Shown here: positions 11,562 to 22,416 of the stretch, one piece after another | Layout of the letters: the number at the start of each line of letters is the position of its first letter | Position numbering within the stretch: the stretch's first letter is position 1 | Assembly: GCA_019022495.1 (NCBI GenBank) | Contig: JAFEKR010000032.1 | Coordinates: forward strand, 186,001-250,000 | Direction: 5' to 3' | DNA length: 64,000 nt | Source: Epichloe hybrida | Lineage: Eukaryota > Ascomycota > Sordariomycetes > Hypocreales > Clavicipitaceae | Notes under the pieces: generated by a model | The model's input: the letters and a program-made list of their open reading frames with translations, nothing else | Databases searched by the model: none | What the model was told of the DNA's origin: nothing | Position numbers and translations under genes: made by a program

Positions 11562-13403
11562 TTACGCAGTCTCCCGGGTAGTCTTCTCGCGCACCGAGCT
11601 GTTTGATGAAGCGGCGCCAGAGCACACAGAGTCGGAAACATGCCTCGTCAACTCGACATAGTCGTATGCATACTCGCCGCACTCTTCGGAGTCAACACCG
11701 GCTTCCTCTCCGGCGACGGACACTCTGAGATTCAGTCCGGGGACGAGGTTCATCAGGAAGAGAATGGCGGAGCTCATGACGAAGCTCCATGCGGCCGAGG
11801 CACAAATGCCACTGAGCTGATAGCCCAGCTGTGCCCAGTGGTGTTCTATCCATCCGATGGGGGCATACGTGGCTCCATCCAGACCTGCGATGTATGAACT
11901 GCGAAGCCATCATCAGTGAGCTGGGCTTGATTTTCGAGAAAGGAAAAGAAAAACATCAATGTCTTAAAAGGGGGGGGGGGGGAACTCACGCGCCGAAAAT
12001 ACCCGTCAACATGCCGCCGACCGCGCCCCCCACGCCGTGGACGGCAAAATTATCCAGGGCGTCGTCGACACCAACAACGTACTTCAGCTTGGTGGCCAGG
12101 TTACAGCAGATGCCGCCTACGATGCCGATAATCACGGCGCCCCAGGGGGTAACGTAGCCTGCTGCGGGAGTGATGACAACCAGGCCGGAAACTGCTCCGC
12201 TGCAGAAGCCGATTGTTCTACCGGGTTGTTAGAAAGGTTCCCTGGTCTTGTCTGCAACAGGCTCCCGCGGAAAGGGGGGGGTACATACGACCACTTCTGC
12301 TCCAGCCTAAAGTCCAACACCATCCATGTCATGCCTGCACAGCAAGCAGCCAAGTTGGTCACGTAGCAGGCCATTACCGCACGGAGGTTCATTGCCAATG
12401 CGGAGCCGCCGTTGAAGCCGAACCAGCCGACCCAGAGGAAGACGGTGCCGAGAACGACGCTCGTCACACTATGGGGTCGGTATGGAAGACCGTGGGCTGT
12501 AGAGTAGCCAGTTCGCCTGCCGAGCATGATGGAGTAGGCCAAGCTTGAGAGCCCACTGCATATGTGGACGGGACCTCCGCCTGCGAAATCAACAGCGCCG
12601 AGTTTGAACAGCCAGCCGTTCTTTTCGTGACGTTAGCGAGAGCTTTGTATGAGCTGGACGGGGACGGGACATGACACGACGCACAGGGTTCCAGGTCCAG
12701 TATGCTATCGGACAATAGACGATGGTTGCAAAGAGGAAAACGAAGATGATGGCTGGAAGAATGCGGCCGCGGTCTGCTACGGCGCCGATAGCCAAAGCTG
12801 GACTTTTTTGTTGTTCGGAGACATTTCGTGTCAGCGGGGGCGGGGGGAGACAGGAGGAAAAGGGGGAGAAAGAATGAATCGCCGGTGGGCAAGTCTCGGG
12901 CCACTTACGTGATGGAGGCAAACATTCCCTGGTAGAGACAGAAGAGAATGTCGGGGAGGTTTGCGGAACCGTTTGGCTGTCCAAGCGTCTTCATCAGACC
13001 AAACTGGGACAGGTCTCCGATGAAGCCTCTGCCTCCGGTTCCCCTGGAAAACACCAGGCTGTATCCCCAGAAGAACCATTGGAACCCGACGACACCAACG
13101 GCTACCATGGACAGGAGGATGAGCTGCAGCGCCGACTTTCGTCGAGCCAGACCGCTGTAGAAGAAGCCGACACCGGGGATCATGAGCAATACCAGGACGG
13201 AGCATATGGTCAGGAAGGTCAAGTGGCCGGTCTAGAGCTCGCGGGTTAGAACTGCCGCCTGCATGCTTCCGAGGGGGGCAAGTAGCCCGTCTTCATCTCC
13301 ATTTCGAGCTTACATCGTAGAAAACGTTGAGGTCTTGAACACCGGAGGAGTATCCATCGTCGGCAGAGCCGGTCGTGCCATTGTATGTCGCCGCGGCCAC
13401 CAT
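11562..13403 (-). CDS. Ammonium transporter, Amt/Mep family
   Basis: Plasma-membrane permease for ammonium, used for nitrogen scavenging. Six exons: 13403-13314, 13231-12909, 12802-12685, 12620-12289, 12217-11990 and 11898-11562, giving 475 aa with all introns GT-AG. Family motifs are present: GVGFFYSGLARRKSAL, QWFFWGYSL, YCPIAYWTWNPNGWL, DFAGGGPVHI, FLWVGWFGFNGGSA, DDALDNFAVHGVGGAVGG and the tail YAYDYVELTRH. About eleven membrane segments are visible. The transport-pore His residues (HI and HGVGG) are retained. The short acidic Ser/Thr-rich N-terminus before the first helix fits a fungal Mep. I cannot say which Mep paralogue it is. GATA motifs upstream suggest nitrogen control. Confidence 0.93.
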
Positions 13404-14953
13404 GATTGCCTTGCCTGGCCAATTGAAACGCTGACGGTCTGGCCACTGTGGGAGAATCACGGCGATGCGCAAAGGAAATAAGAAACGGAGATTTCGAGGG
13501 GAATTGGGGGTTTTGGCGGGAAACCCCAAGCTTATATGTAAGACATACGTACATATACGCGCGGGCACGGAGTACAGACTCACTCACTCCTGCAATGCAA
13601 CCCCATATCAAATCCTTCGACAGGAAGACGGGGACTACGGAGTAGCTCTCGATACGTCTATCTGTTCGCCCGGAAGGTGCGGCATCCTTTTCTTCACCGT
13701 TTGAGGCTGTATTACTTATGGGAGAAGTCGTCTTGGCTTTTTCTCCCCCCCCCCCCCGGAGTACGGAGCACATCTTACTCCAACAACCAAAAAGGCCGCT
13801 CTTATCTGGCAGTAAATGGAGCGCCAAATCGGTCCTTGTCGCCCGTGGCTGCGAGGTAAACTACACCCCCTGGATTATTTGACGAATCTACTCCGTACAT
13901 GATAAGGGGAATTGAGCGAATCAGGTATTAGCAGGGAAAATAAGGAAGCTAGGAAAAGGTACCTTTTATTACTAATAACCTACTGTATGTAGAACCGGAA
14001 TTATTCTTTTGTGGCGTTACATATATAAACCTTGTGCATTTTCCCTTCAACTCTCTAATAGTATTACTTATAGCCGCTTATGGCTATTGAAAACTATGCA
14101 TCCCAGGGCATGTAGACTTGTAAAATAATTCAGGGGGCCGCATTGTAGGTGTGATTGCAGGCCACGTTGCGACCAGGGTAAGATTCACATGTTGGATCAT
14201 GATGTGCTTATCGGTTGACAGGGACCAGCCGCACAGTTGTTGTGACGAGAACGGATCGATATCATTCATGCGATAGCAGACACGTGAATGTGATAGGTCA
14301 GCGATTAGTCCGTACGTGTACATATCAACTGCTTGACGGAACAGCCGGGGTTCCAACGCTTCAGCATGGCTCATCTGATTGAAGCCCGCAGCGCCTTGAA
14401 GAGTACGTCTTTGAGCTTGTGTAATCCCCCAAAAACCCACATCTAGATGTGATGACATTGCTTGAATACCTACCGACTATATTCAGCACTCCATTTCTTT
14501 CCCTTGGAAAAAAAAAAAAGGCTTGGTTTCGGAAGAGACTTGCTCTTTAGTCTTAAAAACTTGTCTCGAAGGCTATTTCCTGAATAGGAATCCTGAACGG
14601 AGATCGGAAATGGGTGGCGCATAAGACACAGGCCAATTGGCCTTATTCCGCTGGCCCCCAACCCAATGCATATTTGTAGTGCTGTTGCTATCTATTCTGT
14701 ATAGCCAACTTGTCAATGTCAAATCCAAGCAACACCGGTAAACGAGGTATCCAAATCAGACCTGGACGATGACCATTTGACCATTAGCTGTCACACGCCA
14801 GGTTTGTTTTGGCGAGGGAGACAAGTTAATATTTGGCGTCTCTTGGCAAGGGAGATAGATGGCTGTGTCGGAAGGGGAACAATTGCGCTTTGCTGTGAGA
14901 TTTCTGCCCGCGAGGCGAGATACTGCAGACTTGTCAATGCAATAATCAGGGCT
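13404..14953. other. Ammonium transporter promoter region and intergenic DNA
   Basis: No supported gene. An open frame on the minus strand at 14084-14458 has no recognisable features. The stretch contains a C-run near 13746-13757, GATA motifs (listed separately) and an A-run near 14509-14519. Confidence 0.5.
13658..13906. promoter_or_regulatory. Candidate GATA-factor sites upstream of the ammonium transporter
   Basis: Three HGATAR-type motifs lie 255-503 bp upstream of the transporter ATG: CTATCT (13658-13663), CTTATC (13801-13806) and GATAAG (13901-13906). AreA/NIT2 GATA factors are known to activate fungal ammonium permeases under nitrogen limitation. The motifs are short, so binding is inference only. 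Confidence 0.35.
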
Positions 14954-15550
14954 TCAGCTCTGTATTTCTGTCCGCCATTCATCTTCGAGATCCACTAGCT
15001 TCTTGGAAATGTCCCATGGAACGACTTCCTCCAAGACTCTTCGCTGCTCGGGTGAGATTCGATCGAGAACATATCTGCTTACGGTAGCGGCATCTCGTTC
15101 GACTGGGCGCCCGATCCCGATCGCTATCCGCGCAAACGGCGAGGCAGAGTACTTGTTTTGAGAAAGTGAGTTTTTGACACTTTTTATTCCGTTGTGGCCG
15201 CGATGACTACGATCCCAAGGTGTAAGTCTCACGTCTCCGAAGGCTTTTTCCAATTCATCGTGAACGAGGACCAGGCTCAGAGAAGAAGCGTCATGTTGTT
15301 TCATAGTTTCTTGCCATGCCCTTGCGACAAATGGGCCTGAAATATTCATCAGCGTGGGTGACTGGACGAGTGTGTACTTGGGCCCGTGCGAAACCAAGCA
15401 TGTTTGCTTTCCCATTGTCATCTCACGGAATGAGGGTTGCTGGAGGACTCTTGTGAGCCCATTGAGAGCGAAATGGCCTGCTGAGTGCAGGCTCTCATAC
15501 TTTGGTAGAGGGTTTCCGAGGCTGACTACAAGGAAACGGGGATTGAACAT
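14954..15550 (-). CDS. pth1: Peptidyl-tRNA hydrolase, bacterial Pth type (probably mitochondrial)
   Basis: Cleaves the ester bond of peptidyl-tRNA released from stalled ribosomes. In fungi the bacterial-type enzyme acts mainly in mitochondria. Single exon, 198 aa from Met 15550 (MFNPRFLVVSLGNPLPKY). Family residues are visible: the Asn of SLGNP, the catalytic His of SAGHFALNGL, the Asn of LMNISGPFV, the Asp of LVLVHDELEKAFGDVRL, and the SHRGHNGIKSV block. The frame stays open upstream to 15820, with another Met at 15607 that would add 19 residues. I prefer 15550 because the conserved domain begins at once. It is divergent from rvs161. Confidence 0.9.
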   Translation of the reverse strand: MFNPRFLVVSLGNPLPKYESLHSAGHFALNGLTRVLQQPSFREMTMGKQTCLVSHGPKYTLVQSPTLMNISGPFVARAWQETMKQHDASSLSLVLVHDELEKAFGDVRLTPWDRSHRGHNGIKSVKNSLSQNKYSASPFARIAIGIGRPVERDAATVSRYVLDRISPEQRRVLEEVVPWDISKKLVDLEDEWRTEIQS

Positions 15551-15945
15551 GGCGTCAATGTTGCAAATTATCGAGAAGTGGTTTGGTACCGGAGGATTGT
15601 GTTCCATTTCCGTTGCGAGATAGAACGCGGCATCACGTGATCGCACAGAATCTGTGGCGGAGTCATCATGTAATATTGGTATTGTGCCCTGTCCCCAGAG
15701 AACTGCGCCACACCAACGACTGACGTAGATGCCCAGATGCCCAGATGTCGTTGGTCGGTTTCGGCGTGGCTTTGGAACCTGAACTACGACGCCTTCATTT
15801 GGAACCTCCTCCCTCCCCAATCCTCGGCGTCAGCGGCGGCCTCGACAACTCCGCGTCATCGCAAAGTGACCGCGATCACACCCGTGCTTGTCATCTATTA
15901 TATTGTTGTATTGTTTATTCGACCTAGACACGCGCAAGTGCCACG
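15551..15945. promoter_or_regulatory. Divergent promoter between pth1 and rvs161
   Basis: 395 bp separate the two start codons and should hold both core promoters. No clear TATA box. A GATGCCCA direct repeat (15728-15743) is visible. Confidence 0.45.
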
Positions 15946-16968
15946 ATGTCTTGGGCAGGTTGGTGCTTAAACCCCCGCCAAACAAGTCGAAGAGGGGCTA
16001 AAAAATGTCTTAGGGTTCAAGAAGAATGTGAACCGCGCGACGACGCAGGTGATGATGAAGACGGGTTAGAGAAATCACTTGCTTTTTTTTTTCTCATCTC
16101 TCATCTAACACGGCCGACTAGGGCATGTGGAGAAGACCAACGATCGTGACTACGAGGTGGAAGAAAGGTAACACGAGGTTTAGATGGATCAATTCGGGTA
16201 GCGGCAACGCGCTGACTTTGGGATCTCCCAGACGGTTCAAGACAATGGAGGCAGCAGCTCTACGACTACAAAAAGAGGCAAAGGGATACCTAGATTCACT
16301 CCGAGGTTGGCGAAAACAAGGCTTATTCTGCCTGTTTGGGTCCTTGACTAATCGAAGCCGTGACAGCCATGACTGCGTCGCAAATGCGAATAGCAGAGAC
16401 GATTGACGCCTTCTACGGAGACTCTGGTGCCAGGGACGGCGTCAGCAGAAGTTACAAACAGGCTGTGGAGGATCTTGATGCCGAGACGATCAAAGCCCTG
16501 GATGGCCCGTACCGAACCACTGTACTGGAACCAATCACCCGATTTTGCGCCTATTTCCCCGATGTGAATGAGTGCATCAAGAAGCGCGGCCACAAACTCC
16601 TGGACTACGATGCACTCCGTGCCAAGGTGAAGAAGCTGGTCGATAAACCCGACAAAGACGCGACCAAACTGCCCAGAACAGAGAAGGAATTGGAAATGGC
16701 CCGAGTCGCTTACGAACAATTGAACGAACAACTGAGTACAGAACTGCCTCAGCTTATTGACCTGCGAGTGCCGTATCTGGATCCCACCTTTGAGGCTTTG
16801 GTCAAGATCCAACTACGGTTCTGTGCCGAGGCGTACTCACGAATGGCCCAAGTACAACAATACCTGGACGCCGACACCAGAGATCTGTATGCCGAGGGCC
16901 ATCTAGATGCGCGCGTAGAACAAGTTTTGCAAGAGATCCGAGAACTCAGCATTAGCGGAACTGTATAG
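15946..16968 (+). CDS. rvs161: BAR-domain amphiphysin-like protein Rvs161/Hob3
   Basis: N-BAR protein that senses and tubulates membranes at endocytic vesicle necks and supports actin organisation; in yeast it works as a heterodimer with Rvs167. Five exons: 15946-15958, 16014-16064, 16122-16167, 16232-16305 and 16367-16968, giving 261 aa (yeast Rvs161 is 265). The first four exons are tiny (13, 51, 46 and 74 nt). The N-terminus MSWAGFKKNVNRATTQVMMK carries the amphipathic start of N-BAR proteins. The remainder is the helical BAR domain (EERRFKTMEAAALRLQKEAK, FYGDSGARDGVSRSYKQAV, PRTEKELEMA, LPQLIDLRVPYLDPTFEALVK). No SH3 domain follows, as expected for Rvs161 rather than Rvs167. The gene is intact. 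Confidence 0.95.
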
Positions 16969-17572
16969 AAATGAAATCCAAGGGGGGGAAGCTGGCAGTG
17001 CCTCACATGAGATATGCTGCACTGGATCATGACAAAGGCGTATGGGTATGGGGCTGACAACTACAAAGGCATTTGTAGCATTCCCTTCTACCATTCTACC
17101 TTTTAAGTCCTAAAACTGTGAATATTGATTTGTAAACCAGATCTGGGGCAATGGTATGATGAGCTGTATGATGATATCCGATATTCGAAGGACCTGGATG
17201 ACAGCCTTGAAAACGAATTATATGCCACGGCTGAAAATAGAAGCTTGTTGAAACCGAGTTGTCCCTTCAAAACATGCTGTGTAATCGCTACAACAAAACT
17301 CGATATACAGCCAATCGTCGCGATTGAGCTTGGCATACTGCGTAAGAGAAAAGCATGTGTACAAAAAAAAATGATTGCGAAAGAATATTGCACTCTTCGT
17401 GTCAAGCATCAAGGGAACACACTGGCCAACACGTGCGGACCTAAAATTCCCGGGTATCATAGATCTTTTGCGATTATTAGTCGTGGTTCTCGTAAACATG
17501 CTGCATGCCATGACCCATTCATCCATACCAAATCCCAGCATTGACTTCGGAGTTTGCAGCCAGTGAAGAGGG
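16969..17572. other. Convergent 3' flanks of rvs161 and dcp1
   Basis: No convincing gene. The plus-strand frame at 17125-17544 (139 codons) has no recognisable motif and lies in AT-leaning DNA. Confidence 0.5.
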
Positions 17573-18226
17573 TTAATGGCCGTGCTGTCCCCCAAACAAA
17601 TCACTCAAGGGTAGTCTCCTGCCAACAGCTTGCATGGCAGGCCCAGCTTCCGGCCCGACATGGGATCCTTGGTCTTCGTCCAAGCTCGACGACCTCGCCA
17701 CTTTCCAACTCTCCTGTATCATGGCGCCGTTGATCTCTCTCGTCTCATCTCTGTCGTTGTGTATCCATAGCCCAACAACCTTGTCTCCCTCCTGCCAGTT
17801 GCCATCGACCTGGAGTATAACCAACTCGCCTGCAATCTCTACGTGGCTCACTCGCGCCAGGTCCACCACCAAGTTGTCCAAGGCTCGACGGTTCAGCACG
17901 AAAACACAGGCTCTTGGTTGATGGCTCTCGGAAAGGGGTGACTGTGCGCAAACGAACATTGTACCTTCGACGCCGGATTTGTCCCAGCTCGATGAGCTGC
18001 TGTCGAAGGTGTAGACTACAGCGTTGGCGGCAATGGAGAGGATGGCTTGGACAGAGGGGAGATATCGCTGCAAGACGCCCACATTCAGCTCGGTATTTGT
18101 GCGTGGCGGAGGCGGTGCATAATGTGCTTGAACGGCGGCGGCATCGGATTCATAGTCGGAGACGGCGGGTATCAGATTTGATGGCTGGCGAGTGTATCGC
18201 GCTTTACGGGGTGTCTGCCGGCTCAT
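17573..18226 (-). CDS. dcp1: mRNA-decapping enzyme regulatory subunit Dcp1
   Basis: EVH1-fold activator of the decapping enzyme Dcp2, which removes the mRNA 5' cap in P-bodies. Single exon, 217 aa from Met 18226 (MSRQTPRKARYTRQPSN). The frame is open for 51 more codons upstream, but the basic, low-complexity start MSR.TPRK is the usual fungal Dcp1 N-terminus. The EVH1 region is at about residues 40-165: ELNVGVLQRYLPSVQAILSI, AVVYTFDSSSSSWDKSGVEG, TMFVCAQ and VFVLNRRALDN. It is followed by HVEIAGELVILQ and the GLWIHNDRDETREINGAMIQ block. The aromatic and Asn/Arg residues of the FVLNRR stretch are retained. Divergent from the phosphatase at 18952. Confidence 0.87.
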   Translation of the reverse strand: MSRQTPRKARYTRQPSNLIPAVSDYESDAAAVQAHYAPPPPRTNTELNVGVLQRYLPSVQAILSIAANAVVYTFDSSSSSWDKSGVEGTMFVCAQSPLSESHQPRACVFVLNRRALDNLVVDLARVSHVEIAGELVILQVDGNWQEGDKVVGLWIHNDRDETREINGAMIQESWKVARSSSLDEDQGSHVGPEAGPAMQAVGRRLPLSDLFGGQHGH

Positions 18227-18951
18227 GCTGGGAGGGAGCAACTTGCTGCTGAGGGCGCGACAGGCCAGGCCAGGCAGAAAATGGTTGAGTTCGAGGCAGA
18301 TGCTTCGAGGCAGATGCAGTATCTGACGTGGTGAAGCTGCAGTGCTAGTAGTGAGAAAAAGCTCTGGCAGCTTTTGCATGAGGAGGATGGATGCCGCGGT
18401 GCCGTGTCATGCCATGGAATGGTCGGGGGGGACCTTTGTCCCTTGCATCGTGCCGCCGTGCTATTAAAGCCGGCTTATCGATAGCGAATCGAGTGGCTGC
18501 TGTGGCTGTTGCCTCACGGCTATGACGCTAGTCTACATACATACTAATCTATGTACATGTATGTATGTATGTACATGTACAGTGACAGGTGTTATCATAA
18601 CCCAGCTTTGTCGCCAGATACTCTCAAACTCAACCGCGGGGCTGGCTACCAATCGCCTGTCACCTGGACACATCCCATCCGGTCTCGTCACCGAATTCTA
18701 GCCGTGTTCCTGTGAGTGTCCGTCTATGCCCCCGGGACGCGTTATCAATTACTGTATTCTATAACACATCTTGCATCTTTCTTGATGTGACGTAGTCTTA
18801 CCGACTTGTTTATTTCTTGTATTGCCTGCAGGTGCTCGACACCATGGTGTAGCTCACCACGCTCAAGAGGGTACCCAAACATCGACTATCCCGTCGCCAA
18901 CGCAGCTCCTCTCTCTTGTCCTCTTCCCTTTCGGCACGTGCAGTGGCAGTC
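18227..18951. promoter_or_regulatory. Divergent promoter between dcp1 and the inositol phosphatase
   Basis: 725 bp between start codons. 18549-18582 is a TGTA/CATG-rich dyad-like stretch (alternating TGTACATG and TATG units). A possible 5'-leader intron for the phosphatase runs from a GTGAGT near 18713 to a CTGCAG near 18829, unproven. Confidence 0.4.
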
Positions 18952-21891
18952 ATGGCATTAGATCCAGATAGCCCCCGTTCTGCTCAGACTGGGTCGTTCG
19001 AGCCAGTTGACCTACACACTACGCCGCAGTCCCTCGCTCGAGCTGTTCTAGCCCGCCGTTCCGAGTATGTTCGACCTCACAGAATCAGAGTGAAAATTGG
19101 AACGTGGAACGTTGCGGCCTGCCCTGGGACGGATAAAGATCTGGCCAGATGGTTTGTAGACGGCGAGGGCATCGACAAACACTTTGCGACCCTAGATCTA
19201 TCTCGGAACGCCGCTATTGCGCATGATCCATCCATCAACAACCAAGATGACCCTGACTCTGTCCGCCTCGTCGGGGGAAACAGCATAGGCCTTTACGTCT
19301 TGGGCCTACAAGAGGTTGTTGATTTGAATCTGACCAAGGAGTATATGAATCGAGCAGTCAAGGTGGACAACTCGTCAATAGACAAGTGGCAAGCCGCCCT
19401 CGAAGCCGCCATGCCCCCTGGGTATCAGCTTGTCATGTCGGAGCAGATGACTGGCTTGCTCATGTTGATCTATGCATCTCCTGAAATTGCTCCAACTATT
19501 ACCAATGTGAGCACAAAGGCAGTCGGAACTGGCCTCTTGGGGTATTTCGGCAACAAGGGCGCGGTAACGTCCCGCCTGGTTCTCGGCGAAACGACTCGTA
19601 TGGTGTTTGTCAACTGCCATTTGGCTAGCGGCGCGGGCTCAAGCTATTTGGACAGAAGGTGTTGGGATTTCGATCAGATTCTCAGCAAAACAAAGTTTGA
19701 TCCTGTCGTGCATGCCGGCGTGTCGGAGGATGAGGGCGAAACGATTGGCGATGAGGATTTCGCGTTTTGGTTCGGCGACCTGAACTTCCGGCTCGACGGT
19801 CTCCCAGGAGACGATATTCGAAGAATCCTCACACTGCATGCGAGGGGAGAGTACGGCTCAAACATTGATGGGAGACCACAGCCCATCGAAGGTGAAGGTG
19901 TAATTGTCACGAGGAATTCGGAGAGCGATGACGACACGACTGTAAAGTCATCAGTTCACTCGCGCGAGCAGAGTTTCGATTCCGAAACCACGCTCCCAGA
20001 CCCCGACGAGTTCCCGGAAGATCCAAGTCAAGACCCCACCTCACTGCAAGCGACTTTAGACTCTTTGCTCTCACATGATCAGCTTCGGCGAGTGATTGCG
20101 CAACGGAGGGCCTTTCACGATGGATGGAGAGAAGGTCCTGTTACGTTTCTACCCACGTACAAGTACGATGTTGGCACTATTGCATTGTTTGATTCTAGTG
20201 AAAAGCAGCGATCCCCGAGCTGGTGTGACCGTATTCTATATCGAACAAGAAACGACAAACAGGGCTACGACGTCATAATACAAGAAGAAAAGGAGTCAAG
20301 GATAAAGGACGGGGAAATGAAGTCGCGGGGCATGGATCAAGACGATGATGTTCTGTTCAGTTACAATCCTGATACAGATGGCCACGAACAAGAAAATGAG
20401 AGCCCCACACTCGAATATGATGAACACGACTTCGAGACAAAAGACAATGTTGTGGACGAGGTGGTCACGAAAGAGGGCTATGTCGATCGCATCGGTCTCG
20501 ACATTTACACTTCTCATCAGCGAATCTCTTCCTCGGATCACAAGCCGATAATATCCGTCTTCACGCTTGAGTACGATGCAGTCGTACCCGAGCTCAAAGC
20601 CAAGATCTATGCCGAGGTTGCACGTGAGCTCGACCGGGCGGAAAACGAGGGCCGACCTGCTATTACTGTGGCCATGGAAGGAAGCTCAGCCACCAGTGAG
20701 AGCGCTGTTGACCTTGGAGATATCGGCTTCTTGGAGAGAAAATCGTGCGTTGTGACTGTTGCAAATACCGGAAGTGTTCCAGCCGAGATTCTGTTTATCG
20801 AAAAGCCCTCGGCTGATGAAGAAAATTCCACCACGCTGACATGGCTTACGACATCATTCATTAGATCAGACGATGAATCGTCTCCACGAACGGAGAGGGT
20901 TGTTACTCTGGAACCAGGAGAAACGATTTTGGCACACATCGAGGCTCAGGTGTCTGCCGTCTCACATCTTCGTGCCTTGAATGACGGCCAAGTGAAACTC
21001 GAGGATGTGCTCGTCCTACGCGTGGAGGGAGGCCGTGATCACTTCATCCCTATCAAGGGGTCTTGGCTACCGACTTGTTTTGGTCGTTCTGTCGATGAGC
21101 TGATTCGAATACCAGACGGCGGCATACGGAAGTTTGTTGCAGAAAATCACATTAAAGGGCCCATACCTCATGATTCTGAAGTTCGATGCTCAGCACCAAA
21201 GGAATTGTTCAAGTTGACTGAGGCAGTTCAGACCTTGGCGGAGCGATGTGTTGCCGACGAAGCCATGTTGGAAGAGATGACTCTTCCTCACGAAGTCGGC
21301 TGGCCATTTGATTCTGCCACATGGACTACAGGAATAGCCGAACAGGACTCGATCAAGGCCGAGCTCGTATCGGCACTGGATAGCGATACCTCTCTTCCCG
21401 AGGCATTGCCCCCTGAGCTATCATCAGCGCACAAACTTGAGCTGCTATCGTCCATTCTACTACTGTTCATGGCATCCCTGGCCGATGGTCTTGTTCCACC
21501 ACTACTGTGGTCGAAGCTTTTTACTGCACTGCCGAATCTGACGTCACTTGCACCCGCGATGTGGTCAGACGCCAAGGCACAAATTCTCGACATATTCTCC
21601 TCGGCTCCAAATCATAACATCGCTTTTGTATTTCTTACGTCGACTTTGTCCCGCGTGGCAACAGAGCTGAGTTCAACATCATCATCAGAACGACCGCTGC
21701 CGGGCCTGAGCCGTCGATTGAGTTTTAGAAGAGGTCAAGATGACGGTGAAAGGAGGAGGAAACTACGTGAGAGAAGATATGCCGAGATTATTGGGCCATT
21801 GACCTTTGTATCGAATGACAGGGTCAAGGCAATAAAAGAGAGGGGGCGGATGGTGGTGGAGATATTTCTGAGTGGCGAGGCTGAAAGTTAG
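18952..21891 (+). CDS. Inositol polyphosphate 5-phosphatase, OCRL/INPP5B-like (5-phosphatase + ASH + RhoGAP-like)
   Basis: Hydrolyses the 5-phosphate of phosphoinositides such as PI(4,5)P2 and so controls membrane identity. Single exon, 979 aa from ATG 18952. The exonuclease/endonuclease/phosphatase-like catalytic domain covers about residues 40-540: IGTWNVAACPG, LGLQEVVDL, TGLLMLIY, GNKGAVTSRL, FVNCHLASG, FWFGDLNFRLDG (near 272), PTYKYDVGT, PSWCDRILYR (near 422) and SSDHKPI (near 527). About 100 residues of acidic insert interrupt it between GEYGSN and SLLSHDQLRR. An immunoglobulin-like ASH segment follows (ERKSCVVTVANTGSVPAEILF). The C-terminal 250 residues resemble the RhoGAP-like fold of OCRL. 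No transmembrane segment. The catalytic residues look intact. Confidence 0.9.
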   Translation: MALDPDSPRSAQTGSFEPVDLHTTPQSLARAVLARRSEYVRPHRIRVKIGTWNVAACPGTDKDLARWFVDGEGIDKHFATLDLSRNAAIAHDPSINNQDDPDSVRLVGGNSIGLYVLGLQEVVDLNLTKEYMNRAVKVDNSSIDKWQAALEAAMPPGYQLVMSEQMTGLLMLIYASPEIAPTITNVSTKAVGTGLLGYFGNKGAVTSRLVLGETTRMVFVNCHLASGAGSSYLDRRCWDFDQILSKTKFDPVVHAGVSEDEGETIGDEDFAFWFGDLNFRLDGLPGDDIRRILTLHARGEYGSNIDGRPQPIEGEGVIVTRNSESDDDTTVKSSVHSREQSFDSETTLPDPDEFPEDPSQDPTSLQATLDSLLSHDQLRRVIAQRRAFHDGWREGPVTFLPTYKYDVGTIALFDSSEKQRSPSWCDRILYRTRNDKQGYDVIIQEEKESRIKDGEMKSRGMDQDDDVLFSYNPDTDGHEQENESPTLEYDEHDFETKDNVVDEVVTKEGYVDRIGLDIYTSHQRISSSDHKPIISVFTLEYDAVVPELKAKIYAEVARELDRAENEGRPAITVAMEGSSATSESAVDLGDIGFLERKSCVVTVANTGSVPAEILFIEKPSADEENSTTLTWLTTSFIRSDDESSPRTERVVTLEPGETILAHIEAQVSAVSHLRALNDGQVKLEDVLVLRVEGGRDHFIPIKGSWLPTCFGRSVDELIRIPDGGIRKFVAENHIKGPIPHDSEVRCSAPKELFKLTEAVQTLAERCVADEAMLEEMTLPHEVGWPFDSATWTTGIAEQDSIKAELVSALDSDTSLPEALPPELSSAHKLELLSSILLLFMASLADGLVPPLLWSKLFTALPNLTSLAPAMWSDAKAQILDIFSSAPNHNIAFVFLTSTLSRVATELSSTSSSERPLPGLSRRLSFRRGQDDGERRRKLRERRYAEIIGPLTFVSNDRVKAIKERGRMVVEIFLSGEAES

Positions 21892-22416
21892 GGGCCAAGG
21901 GCTGGAAGACTAAACGCGAAGCGCAAGCGGCTTGGAGCAATTATGACTAGGAAATGGAAGCATGACGAGATTATCCATTGAAGGACAATGATGAAATATA
22001 TCCTTTAGGTACAGTCGTATGGGTGCGAGCATATGCACTCGGGGCCTGTAGATACAATAATAGATTTGGTGACGCATTGCTCGCTCCATCGAGTTGGCGT
22101 GGGAAATGAATGTTCCATGCTGCCTGTGTGTGATTCGCCTTTCCCGACAAAGATGTGATCCATGTCGCTTGCACCTTCCACAACTGTCTTGCGACTTGGG
22201 ATACTTTGAGACCTGCCAGTTTTTCTGTTCTGCGAGCACCTCAGAATCTTCCACAATTCGCAATTGCTGGCCTAGAGTTTCAGCGCGACGTTTATTGTTA
22301 ATCGCACCAAGTTCCGTGTCACACACTGCTGGACAGCGCTGTCCAAGAGCTCTTAATCAACCCCGAACCTGGTGACATTCAATACAAAGTATCCCGTCAG
22401 CCGGCCCAGCCAGACG
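21892..22416. other. Intergenic between the phosphatase and the hypothetical ORF
   Basis: Nothing recognisable. The minus-strand frame at 21910-22326 lacks family features. Confidence 0.4.

Noticed and set aside
14084..14458. Minus-strand frame of 124 codons
   Set aside because: No family features or splice partners visible; may be chance.
17125..17544. Plus-strand frame of 139 codons after rvs161
   Set aside because: No recognisable motif, and low-complexity AT-leaning sequence between two convergent genes; kept only as intergenic.
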